Positions 6,279 to 12,977 of a stretch of 22,139 nt of DNA are shown here, in pieces (positions within the stretch are counted from its first letter, which is position 1; each line of letters opens with the position of its first letter). Below the pieces are notes generated by a model that saw only the letters and a program-made list of their open reading frames with translations, was not told where the DNA came from and did not search any database. The position numbers were made by a program, and so were the translations under genes. The DNA comes from JBBQVZ01 sp038211015. Its GTDB lineage: Bacteria > Actinomycetota > UBA4738 > HRBIN12. The stretch spans positions 1 through 22,139 of the forward strand of contig JBBQVZ010000048.1 in NCBI GenBank assembly GCA_038211015.1, given 5' to 3'.

Positions 6279-7327
6279 GTCCCCGGCCGGGCGTGGGGGC
6301 CGCGCTATCATCGGCCATCGACAAAGCCACCTCCGACCTCGACCGCAGCGCGCGTGTGCTGACGGGCTTCCGACCGACCGGGCGGTTGCACGTCGGCAAC
6401 TGGGCGGGGAACATCGGCAACGCCGTTCGCCTGCAGGACGAGGGCTACGAGTGCTTCTACTTCGTCGCCGACTGGCACATGCTCACGACGCACTACGACC
6501 GGACAGAGACCCTCCCGGCCGCTGTCGAGGGTCTCGTGCTAGACCTGCTCGCGGCCGGGATCGACCCCGCGCGCTCGGTCGTGTACCGCCAGTCCGACCT
6601 CCCCGAGGTCGCGGAGATGGCGCTGCTGCTGGGGATGATCACGCCGCTCGGATGGCTGGAGCGCGTGCCGACGTTCAAGGAGCGACTGCGGGACCTGGCC
6701 GAGCGCGACATCGCGAACTTCGGATTGCTGGGTTACCCCCTCCTGCAGACGGTCGACATCACGATCGTGCGGGGACAACTGGTGCCGGTCGGCGAGGACC
6801 AGGTTTCGCACCTCGAGATCTCGCGTGAGATAGTCCGCCGGTTCAACCGGTTGTACGGCGACGTGCTCCTGGAGCCGCAGGCGTTGTTGTCCGACTACCC
6901 GATGATCCCGGGCTCCGACGGCCGGAAGATGTCGAGCTCCCTGGACAACACGATCGAGCTCGACGACGACCCAGACACGATCCGCTCGAAGGTCCGCATG
7001 TTCATCACGGATCCCCAGAAGGTGCGCCGCGGCGACCCCGGCCGTCCGGAGATCTGTCCGATATACGCGTTGCACCGCAAGTTCTCTCCCGACATCCTGG
7101 AGTGGACCGACGAGCATTGCCGGACCGGCGAGCTGGGGTGCGTCGACTGCAAGACGAACCTGGCCGACCGCATCATCGAGCAGCTCACGCCCTTCCGCGA
7201 TCGTCGGGCCGAGCTGGGAGCGAAGCCCGGTCTGGCCTCCGACGTGCTCGCCGCCGGCGCCGACAGGGTGCGGCCCGTCGTGGAAGAGACGATGGCGGCC
7301 GTGCGGGCCGCGATGCACTTCGGATGA
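6266..7327 (+). CDS. trpS: Tryptophanyl-tRNA synthetase, predicted Fe-S cluster type
   Basis: Class I synthetase that charges tRNA-Trp. HIGH-like HVGN (42-45) follows LTGFRPTGRL, and KMSSS is at 221-225. The C-terminal anticodon-binding region has four cysteines, Cys264, Cys285, Cys292 and Cys295 (C-x20-C-x6-C-x2-C, ending GCVDCK). This is close to the C-x22-C-x6-C-x2-C [4Fe-4S] site described for Thermotoga maritima TrpRS. The 353-residue length assumes the ATG at 6266, which overlaps the previous gene by 13 bases. GTG at 6293 (344 residues) and GTG at 6356 (323 residues) are alternatives. The first 30 residues look unconserved and contain a TATCAT promoter-like box, so the true start may be later. 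The stop overlaps the scpA start (ATGA). No T-box or other tryptophan-responsive leader is visible. Confidence 0.95.
   Translation: MPAVGPRPGVGAALSSAIDKATSDLDRSARVLTGFRPTGRLHVGNWAGNIGNAVRLQDEGYECFYFVADWHMLTTHYDRTETLPAAVEGLVLDLLAAGIDPARSVVYRQSDLPEVAEMALLLGMITPLGWLERVPTFKERLRDLAERDIANFGLLGYPLLQTVDITIVRGQLVPVGEDQVSHLEISREIVRRFNRLYGDVLLEPQALLSDYPMIPGSDGRKMSSSLDNTIELDDDPDTIRSKVRMFITDPQKVRRGDPGRPEICPIYALHRKFSPDILEWTDEHCRTGELGCVDCKTNLADRIIEQLTPFRDRRAELGAKPGLASDVLAAGADRVRPVVEETMAAVRAAMHFG
6306..6311 (+). promoter_or_regulatory. Possible -10 box inside the 5' end of trpS
   Basis: TATCAT is one base from the TATAAT consensus and stands out in this GC-rich sequence. No -35 is recognisable 16-18 bases upstream. 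If used, transcription would begin near 6318, downstream of the first two candidate starts, and would favour the GTG at 6356 as the trpS start. Confidence 0.3.
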
Positions 7328-8070
7328 GCGACACGGACGCGATCCCCGCCGGAAGCTTCGCCGTCGACCTGCCCGTCTACACGGGGCCGTTCCGCCTGCT
7401 GGCGGAGTTGATCATGGAACAGAAGGTGGACGTGTGCGACATCGCGGTGGCGACCGTCACCGACCGGTACCTCGCCTACGCGAAAGAGGCCGAAGGATGG
7501 AACCTGGAGGAGGCGACCTGGTTCCTGGCGATCTGCGCCATGCTCCTCGAGCTGAAGGTCGGCCGGCTGATGCCCCGGCACACCGAGCAGGACGAAGAGG
7601 ATCTGCTCGGCGCCTCTCCCGATATGGCGTACGCGAGGAGCATCGAGCTTGCAGCGTTCCGCAAGGTCGCGCTGGAGCTCGCGAGACGCCTCGAGGACGA
7701 GGCGGGGTTCTTCGCCCGCGACGTCGGACCCGGACCGGAGTTCTCACACCTCTACCCCGATCCGATGGAGACGATGGTCGCCGACGATCTCGCCCGGGTG
7801 GCGGCCCAGCTGCTACGACCGCCGCCGACGCTCGACCTCTCCCACGTGACGCCGATCCGCTACTCGGTCGAGGATGCGATGACGGCCGTGAGCGAGCGGA
7901 TGGCGGGGTTCGGCGGCCCGGCTTCCTTCCGTGACCTTGTCGCGGACTGCGCCGACCGGATCCACGTGGTGGTGCGGTTCCTGGCCATCCTCGAGCTGTA
8001 CCGTGAAGGGAAGGTCGAGCTTCAGCAGGGCCCGACGTTCGGAGAGATCGAGGTCGAGTGGAATGCCTGA
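7324..8070 (+). CDS. scpA: Segregation and condensation protein A
   Basis: Kleisin subunit of the bacterial SMC-ScpAB condensin, bridging the SMC heads in chromosome segregation. The ATG at 7324 overlaps the trpS stop (ATGA) and gives 248 residues, normal for ScpA; an ORF opening further upstream (7102) is only frame read-through inside trpS. The N-terminal segment FAVDLPVYTGPFRLLAELIMEQKVDVCDIAVATVTDRYL is the classic ScpA start (here LLAELIMEQ where LLLxLIxxx is usual). The ATWFLAICAMLLELKVGRLMP helix follows, and the C-terminal winged-helix part (about 180-248) ends FGEIEVEW. It is followed immediately by scpB with an eight-base overlap, so equimolar coupled synthesis of the two condensin partners is likely. 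Confidence 0.96.
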   Translation: MSDTDAIPAGSFAVDLPVYTGPFRLLAELIMEQKVDVCDIAVATVTDRYLAYAKEAEGWNLEEATWFLAICAMLLELKVGRLMPRHTEQDEEDLLGASPDMAYARSIELAAFRKVALELARRLEDEAGFFARDVGPGPEFSHLYPDPMETMVADDLARVAAQLLRPPPTLDLSHVTPIRYSVEDAMTAVSERMAGFGGPASFRDLVADCADRIHVVVRFLAILELYREGKVELQQGPTFGEIEVEWNA

Positions 8071-8722
8071 ACTCCCAAGAAGCCCAACAGATGACCAGCA
8101 GATGAGCGGCGACGCCGTCCCGGGGGAGGACACCCGCGCGCTCGAGGCTCTGTTCTTCGTCTCGGACGAGCCGATCGCGGCGTCCGTGCTCGCCCAGGCG
8201 CTCGACGTCGACCGGCGGACCGTCGAGGGGCTGTGCGCCCGCTTGGCGCGGGAGCTGGAGGACCGTGCGTCCGGTCTGGTCCTGCGAAACGTCGCCGGGG
8301 GGTGGCGCCTCTTCACGCATCCCGACGCCGCGCCGGTCGTGGAACAGTTCGTCCTGTCGTCTCGACAGGCGCGCCTGACGAAGGCCTCGCTCGAGACGCT
8401 GTCGATCGTCGCCTACAAACAGCCCGTCACTCGGCATCAGATCTCTGCGATCCGCGGAGTGAACTCGGACGGCGTCCTGCGGGCGCTGACCGACCGCGGG
8501 TTGATCGAGGAAGCCGGACGTGAGGAGACGCCCGGACGTCCGGTCCTCTACGGCACCACTCCGGGCTTCTTGGAGCGACTCGGTCTGCCCTCCCTCGCCT
8601 CCCTCCCGTCGCTCGCCCCCCTCCTGGGGATCGACGCCGAAGAGACGGCCGACGACGTAGCGGTCGACCTGACGGCGGAGGAACGCGACCCCGAGCCGTC
8701 ATCCGACGACGCCCCCGCCTGA
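8063..8722 (+). CDS. scpB: Segregation and condensation protein B
   Basis: Winged-helix (kite) protein that dimerises and binds ScpA in the SMC complex. From the ATG at 8063 it has 219 residues and overlaps scpA by eight bases; ATG at 8102 (206 residues) is a possible alternative, and neither has a strong ribosome-binding site. Family segments are EALFFVSDEPIAASVLAQAL (about 28-47) and LSSRQARLTKASLETLSIVAYKQPVTRHQISAIRGVNSDGVLRALTDRGLIEEAGR, with GRPVLYGTTPGFLERLGL near the end of the core. The tail (from about 185) is acidic, low in complexity and probably disordered, as in many ScpB proteins. The gene lies between scpA and a pseudouridine synthase, the standard order in Gram-positive bacteria. 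Confidence 0.95.
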   Translation: MPELPRSPTDDQQMSGDAVPGEDTRALEALFFVSDEPIAASVLAQALDVDRRTVEGLCARLARELEDRASGLVLRNVAGGWRLFTHPDAAPVVEQFVLSSRQARLTKASLETLSIVAYKQPVTRHQISAIRGVNSDGVLRALTDRGLIEEAGREETPGRPVLYGTTPGFLERLGLPSLASLPSLAPLLGIDAEETADDVAVDLTAEERDPEPSSDDAPA

Positions 8723-8725
8723 CCC

Positions 8726-9448
8726 GTGCCCGTGGAGCGCGTTCAGCGCGCGCTGGCCCGGGCCGGCTTCGGCTCGCGTCGAGCCTGCGAGCAGCTGATC
8801 GTCGACGCTCGCGTGACCGTCAACGGCACGGTCGCCACGCTCGGCGATCGCGTCGACGCCAGCGTGGACTCGGTCACCGTCGACGGGGTGACCGTGAACC
8901 TCGACCCCAACGTGAGGTACTACGCGCTGCACAAGCCGCCCGGGGTCGTGACGACCATGCACGATCCGCAGGGACGACCGGACATCCGGGGGTTCCTGCC
9001 GGAGGAGGGTCCGCGGGTGTTCCCAGTGGGGCGTCTCGACCGTGATAGCGAAGGGCTGCTCCTCCTCACGAACGACGGAGAGATGGGCAACCGTCTGCTG
9101 CATCCGCGCTACGCGATCGAGAAGGAGTACCTGGCCGAGGTGGAGGGTGCCCCGACGGATCGGCAGATCGCCCGGATCCGTCGGGGTGTGGAGCTCGACG
9201 ACGGCCCGGCGAAGCCCACGTCCGTACGGATCGTGGCCGCCAGCGGACCCCGAGGCGCGGTCAGGCTGACGATGACGGAGGGGCGCAAGCGCGAGGTTCG
9301 TCGCCTGCTCGACGAGGTTGGGCTCCCGGTGACGCGCCTGGTGCGCCTGCGCGTCGGTCCGGTGAAGCTGGGGAACCTGGCGCCCGGGGCGCTTCGCGAG
9401 CTGACACCGGAGGAGATCCGCTCTCTCGCGCGGGCCACCGACATGTAG
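8726..9448 (+). CDS. RsuA/RluB-family 23S rRNA pseudouridine synthase
   Basis: A 240-residue protein with an N-terminal S4 RNA-binding domain (about 1-60; RVQRALARAGFGSRRACEQLI) and a PsuA-type pseudouridine synthase domain. The catalytic Asp105 lies in GRLDRDSEGLLLLTNDG (102-118). ALHKPPGVVTT (67-77) and TEGRKREVRRLLDEVG are further family marks. By position after scpB and by analogy to RluB it probably modifies 23S rRNA in the peptidyl-transferase region; RsuA-type 16S specificity cannot be excluded, so no symbol is given. The GTG start is three bases after the scpB stop and may depend on coupled translation. In M. tuberculosis the equivalent gene (Rv1711) also lies between scpB and cmk, but there without the aro genes found here. 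Confidence 0.92.
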   Translation: MPVERVQRALARAGFGSRRACEQLIVDARVTVNGTVATLGDRVDASVDSVTVDGVTVNLDPNVRYYALHKPPGVVTTMHDPQGRPDIRGFLPEEGPRVFPVGRLDRDSEGLLLLTNDGEMGNRLLHPRYAIEKEYLAEVEGAPTDRQIARIRRGVELDDGPAKPTSVRIVAASGPRGAVRLTMTEGRKREVRRLLDEVGLPVTRLVRLRVGPVKLGNLAPGALRELTPEEIRSLARATDM

Positions 9449-9456
9449 CCTTGTCG

Positions 9457-9479
9457 CTCCGGGGCAATGGCTCCCGGGG
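9457..9479 (+). promoter_or_regulatory. Hairpin in the rluB-aroH gap, overlapping the aroH ribosome-binding site
   Basis: Bases 9457-9464 (CTCCGGGG) can pair with 9472-9479 (TCCCGGGG), eight pairs including two G-T pairs, around the loop CAATGGC. The right arm contains the start of the aroH Shine-Dalgarno GGGGAGGG (9476-9483). There is no T-run after it, so it is not a standard terminator. It could dampen read-through or hide the ribosome-binding site. Seen in sequence; function inferred. Confidence 0.35.
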
Positions 9480-9488
9480 AGGGAATAC

Positions 9489-9857
9489 ATGATGAGGGTT
9501 CGTGCCGCCCGTGGGGCCATCGTCGTTGATCGCGACGACCCCGAGCTCGTGTTCGATGCGACAGAGCGACTGCTCTCGACGGTGCTCGAACGCAACGACG
9601 TCGGCCAGGACGACCTGATCAGCGTGCTGTTCACGGTCACGGACGACATCCGCTCGGCGTTCCCCGCCGAGGCCGCGCGGCGCATGGGGCTCGGCCAGGT
9701 GCCGTTGATGTGCGCCCGGGAGATCCCCGTCGAAGGATCGATGCCGTCGGTGATCCGGCTGTTGGCGCACTTTTACTCCGAGCGGACCTTGGACGAGGTC
9801 GCCCACGTGTACCTCGACGGCGCGGAGTCGCTACGCGATGACCTCGACCGCGGCTGA
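9489..9857 (+). CDS. aroH: Chorismate mutase, AroH (monofunctional trimeric) type
   Basis: Rearranges chorismate to prephenate, the first step towards tyrosine and phenylalanine. The 122-residue protein matches the Bacillus subtilis AroH fold. Active-site residues fall at identical numbers: Cys75, Glu78 (CAREI), Arg90 (VIRLL), Tyr108 (HVYL) and Arg116 (SLRDDL); the N-terminal arginine (Arg7 in B. subtilis) is Arg8 here. ATG 9489 has a strong GGGGAGGG site five bases upstream; a second ATG follows at once. The product feeds directly into TyrA, whose gene overlaps the aroH end by 20 bases, so coupled synthesis of consecutive enzymes is likely. This is the AroH class, not the helical AroQ class common in mycobacteria. 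Confidence 0.95.
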   Translation: MMRVRAARGAIVVDRDDPELVFDATERLLSTVLERNDVGQDDLISVLFTVTDDIRSAFPAEAARRMGLGQVPLMCAREIPVEGSMPSVIRLLAHFYSERTLDEVAHVYLDGAESLRDDLDRG

Positions 9858-10935
9858 GCGCATCGCGATCGTCGGCACCGGTCTGATCGGCACGTCGATC
9901 GCCATGGCGTCCACACGTGTCGGATACGACGTCTCGGGTTGGGACGCCGACGCCGATGCTCTCGCCCTCGCCGTCGAGCGGACGTCGCTCCGCGGCGCGC
10001 CCTCCCTGGAGGATGCGGTGGCGGGCGCCGACATCGTGGTCGTGTGCGCTCCGGTGCCGTCGATCCCGGAGCTCGTGGGCCGGGCCCTCGAGGCGGCTCC
10101 CGCGGCGATCGTCACCGACGCGGGCAGCATCAAGGATCAGATCGTTCGCGAGGTCGCGATCCTGGCCGGCGCGGCGGCCGGACGGTTCGTTGGTGGACAT
10201 CCGATGGGCGGTTCGGAGCGCTCCGGTCCGGAGCACGCATCCGCGTCGGTCGTCGACGGGATCGTCTGGGTGCTCACACCCGGCCAGGAGGCGGAGTCCC
10301 AGGCGGTCGCGATGCTCGAGGCATGGATCGGGCGGATCGGCGGGCGTCCTGTGCGGATGTCATCGGAGCGACACGATCGCCTGGTGGCGTTCGTCAGCCA
10401 CCTTCCCCAGATCGCCTCGACCGCCTTGATGGGGCTCGCGGCGACCGAGGAGGCCGACGAGCCGGACATCCTGCTTCTGGCCGCGGGCGGGTTCCGCGAT
10501 CTCACGCGCCTCGCCTCGTCGAACCCGGCGTTGTGGAGCCAGATCCTGCTCTCGAACCGCGAGGCGATCTCCGAGGCGATCGATCTCTACTCAGCGCGGC
10601 TGGCGGACCTTCGCGCGATGGTGATGGAGGGACGAGGCACGGACGTCGAGGAGACGTTCGAGGATGCCAAACAGGCCCGACTGCGTCTGGCCGCCAAACC
10701 CCAGGTACGGGCCGGGGTGGCGGTGCTCCAGGTCCAGGTGCCCGACCGGCCCGGAGCTCTCGCGGACCTCACGACGGTCCTCGCCGAGCATTCCGTGAAC
10801 ATCGAGGACCTCCAGATCGTCCACTCGCCGGAGGGAGGGCGCGGGATCGTGCACCTCACCGTCGCCGCCACCTCGGCCGACGACGCTCTCGGCGTGCTCG
10901 CATCCCGGTCGTTCGACCCGATCCGTCTGGCCTGA
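9838..10935 (+). CDS. tyrA: Prephenate dehydrogenase with C-terminal ACT domain
   Basis: Oxidatively decarboxylates prephenate to 4-hydroxyphenylpyruvate for tyrosine synthesis. The N-terminal Rossmann domain has GTGLIGTS (13-20) and an acidic residue after the second strand (SGWDAD), suggesting NAD preference. FVGGHPMGGSERSG (117-130) and SHLPQ (187-191) are the usual substrate-site segments, followed by the helical dimerisation domain with GGFRDLTRLASSNPALW. Residues from about 295 form an ACT domain (VQVPDRPGALADLTTVLAEHSVNIEDL), a common site of feedback control by tyrosine or another amino acid. The 365-residue length fits the ACT-bearing form. Arogenate dehydrogenase activity is possible and cannot be excluded by sequence. 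The start overlaps aroH by 20 bases; aroA follows nine bases after the stop. Confidence 0.95.
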   Translation: MTSTAAERIAIVGTGLIGTSIAMASTRVGYDVSGWDADADALALAVERTSLRGAPSLEDAVAGADIVVVCAPVPSIPELVGRALEAAPAAIVTDAGSIKDQIVREVAILAGAAAGRFVGGHPMGGSERSGPEHASASVVDGIVWVLTPGQEAESQAVAMLEAWIGRIGGRPVRMSSERHDRLVAFVSHLPQIASTALMGLAATEEADEPDILLLAAGGFRDLTRLASSNPALWSQILLSNREAISEAIDLYSARLADLRAMVMEGRGTDVEETFEDAKQARLRLAAKPQVRAGVAVLQVQVPDRPGALADLTTVLAEHSVNIEDLQIVHSPEGGRGIVHLTVAATSADDALGVLASRSFDPIRLA

Positions 10936-10944
10936 GGTCGAGCG

Positions 10945-12318
10945 GTGCGTGTCCGAGTGACGCCCGGCGGCACCCTGCGGGGAGAGGTGCGCGTACCCGG
11001 CGACAAGTCGATCGCGCACCGCTGGTTGATCTTGGCTGCGACCGCTCGCGGACGCAGCCGTCTAGTAGGGCTTCCGGCTTCCCTCGACGTGGGCTCGACA
11101 GCGGCGTGCCTCGCCCTGGTGTCCGATCGAGGTCGACCTGCACTCGAGGCTTGGTCTCGAAACGTTTCGGCGCCCACCGAGGGTCACGGTTCCACGTGGA
11201 ACGACGATGCCTTCGAGGACGGGTCGGCGACACTTGAGGTCGAGGGTGAGGGGCGATCGGCGCTCACCGAGCCCGCCGCTCCACTCGATTGCGGGAACTC
11301 CGGCACCGCGATGCGTCTGCTCGCCGGGACGCTCGCCGCGGCGCCGTTCCGAGCGGTGCTCGCCGGCGACGCGAGCCTGTCCACGCGGCCCATGGAGCGT
11401 GTGGCGGCTCCCCTTCGGCAGATGGGAGCGACGGTGACGACCGCCGACGGCCATGCGCCTCTGCAGATCGGCGGCGGGCCTCTCTACGGGATCTCGTATG
11501 CGTTGCCGATCCCAACGGCGCAGGTGAAGGGCGCGGTGCTCTTCGCCGGGATCGCCGCCGAGGGAGAGACCGTGATCACCGAACCGGCGGCGACCCGCGA
11601 CCACACGGAGCGCGCGTTCGCATCCCTCGGCGCGCCCATCTCGAGCGACGGGACGACGATCACCCTGCAGGGCGTGTATCAGCACGACGCGTTCGCCGCG
11701 ACCGTCCCGGGGGATGTCTCGTCCGCCGCGTTCCTCGTTGCCGCCGGCGCGTTGACGGGATCGGAGCTGACCATCCGTGGGGTTGGGCTCAACCCGAGCC
11801 GTCTGCATTTCCTGCGCGTCCTGGAGCGGATGGGCGTTCGGGTCGAGACGCGCCCGACGGGGGAGGAGCTCGGAGAGCCGGTCGGGGACCTGTGGGTGGC
11901 CCCCGGCGCCGAGCTTCGTGGCACCGAGGTCGCCGCGTCGGAGCTCCCACTCGTGATCGACGAGGTTCCGGTCCTGGCCCTCATGGCGACGCACGCCCAC
12001 GGTGAGACCTGGTTCATCGGGGCCGCTGAGCTCCGGGCGAAGGAGAGCGACCGGCTCACCGGCGTGGCTGAGGGCGTTCGCGCGCTCGGGGGGCACGCGG
12101 GGGTGGAGGGGGACGACCTGGTGGTGCCGGGCCTCGGGCTGCGAGGAGGGGTTGCGGACGGTCGCGGCGACCACCGGTTGGCGATGGCGTTCGCGGTCGC
12201 GGCCCTGGCGGCGGACGCCCCGAGCGAGATCGAGGGCATGGAAGCCGCGGGCGTCTCGTTCCCCGGGTTCGTCGAGACACTCCGAGGGCTCGGCGCATCA
12301 CTGGAGGACGCGACATGA
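10945..12318 (+). CDS. aroA: 3-phosphoshikimate 1-carboxyvinyltransferase (EPSP synthase)
   Basis: Joins PEP and shikimate 3-phosphate to give EPSP, the penultimate step to chorismate. Motifs visible are PGDKSIAHR (18-26, Lys21), LDCGNSGTAMRLLAG (114-128), STRPMERV (146-153), PTAQVKGAVLFAG (190-202), GDVSSAAFLVAAG (256-268), the catalytic Asp339 (LPLVIDEVPVLA) and RAKESDRL (364-371, Glu367). At 457 residues it is longer than the usual 425-435: the stretch between DVGSTAACLA (48-57) and the GNSGT motif is about 20-30 residues longer than I expect, with an unrecognised segment around 60-95. GTG 10945 has GAGG seven bases upstream. The stop overlaps cmk (ATGA). The joined aroA-cmk pair is widespread in bacteria. 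Confidence 0.95.
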   Translation: MRVRVTPGGTLRGEVRVPGDKSIAHRWLILAATARGRSRLVGLPASLDVGSTAACLALVSDRGRPALEAWSRNVSAPTEGHGSTWNDDAFEDGSATLEVEGEGRSALTEPAAPLDCGNSGTAMRLLAGTLAAAPFRAVLAGDASLSTRPMERVAAPLRQMGATVTTADGHAPLQIGGGPLYGISYALPIPTAQVKGAVLFAGIAAEGETVITEPAATRDHTERAFASLGAPISSDGTTITLQGVYQHDAFAATVPGDVSSAAFLVAAGALTGSELTIRGVGLNPSRLHFLRVLERMGVRVETRPTGEELGEPVGDLWVAPGAELRGTEVAASELPLVIDEVPVLALMATHAHGETWFIGAAELRAKESDRLTGVAEGVRALGGHAGVEGDDLVVPGLGLRGGVADGRGDHRLAMAFAVAALAADAPSEIEGMEAAGVSFPGFVETLRGLGASLEDAT

Positions 12319-12977
12319 CGCCGCTCAGGGTGGTAGCGATCGACGGGGCCGCGGGTTCCGGCAAGAGCACGCTCGCACGGGGTCTCGCCGAGGCACTCGG
12401 CCTTCCGTACGTGAACACGGGGATCATGTACCGCGCGCTGACACAGGCCGCGCTCGATGCGGGGATCGACCCCGACGACGGCGACGCTCTCGCCGGGCTG
12501 ATGTCGAGGTTGAGGTTCGGGCTGTCGGACGGCGACCCGCAGGAGATCGAGGTCGAGGGTGCGGCGCCGTCTCCGGCGCTCGTGTCGGAACGGGTCGAGG
12601 CTGAGGTGTCCCACGTCGCCCGTCACCCGCAGGTTCGCGCCCTGATGCGTGAGGGTCAACGTACGCTCGGCCTGCCGGGCGCGGTGGTCGAGGGTCGAGA
12701 CATCGGTTCCGTGGTGTTCCCCGACGCACCGGTCAAGCTCTTCCTGACGGCGGCGTCGCGAACGCGCGTCGAACGACGCGCGGAGCAACGAGGCGCGGCC
12801 GATCCCGTCGATGTGGAGGAGGCGCTCCACCGCCGCGATGCCAGGGACGCCAAGGTGAATCCGTTCGAGCCCGCAGCGGACGCCAACGTCTTGGACACGA
12901 ACGACCGAACGGTCGGCGACACTCTGGAGATGGCGATCGCGATCGTCCGTGTCCGCGTACCGGAGCTCTTCCCGTGA
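12315..12977 (+). CDS. cmk: Cytidylate kinase
   Basis: Phosphorylates CMP and dCMP with ATP to the diphosphates. The 220-residue protein starts with VVAIDGAAGSGKSTLA (P-loop GAAGSGKST at 11-19). Other family marks are LPYVNTGIMYRALT (35-48), the VVEGRDIGSVVFPDAPVKLFLTA segment (about 118-140) and the LID-region RVERRAEQRG. Length is normal. It overlaps aroA by four bases (ATGA) and der by four bases (GTGA), giving the cmk-der pair that is conserved in actinobacteria and many other phyla. Confidence 0.96.
   Translation: MTPLRVVAIDGAAGSGKSTLARGLAEALGLPYVNTGIMYRALTQAALDAGIDPDDGDALAGLMSRLRFGLSDGDPQEIEVEGAAPSPALVSERVEAEVSHVARHPQVRALMREGQRTLGLPGAVVEGRDIGSVVFPDAPVKLFLTAASRTRVERRAEQRGAADPVDVEEALHRRDARDAKVNPFEPAADANVLDTNDRTVGDTLEMAIAIVRVRVPELFP

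Noticed and set aside
9446..9456. TAGCCT/TTGTCG as a promoter before aroH
   Set aside because: No matching partner element at proper spacing; the TAG is the rluB-like gene's stop codon.
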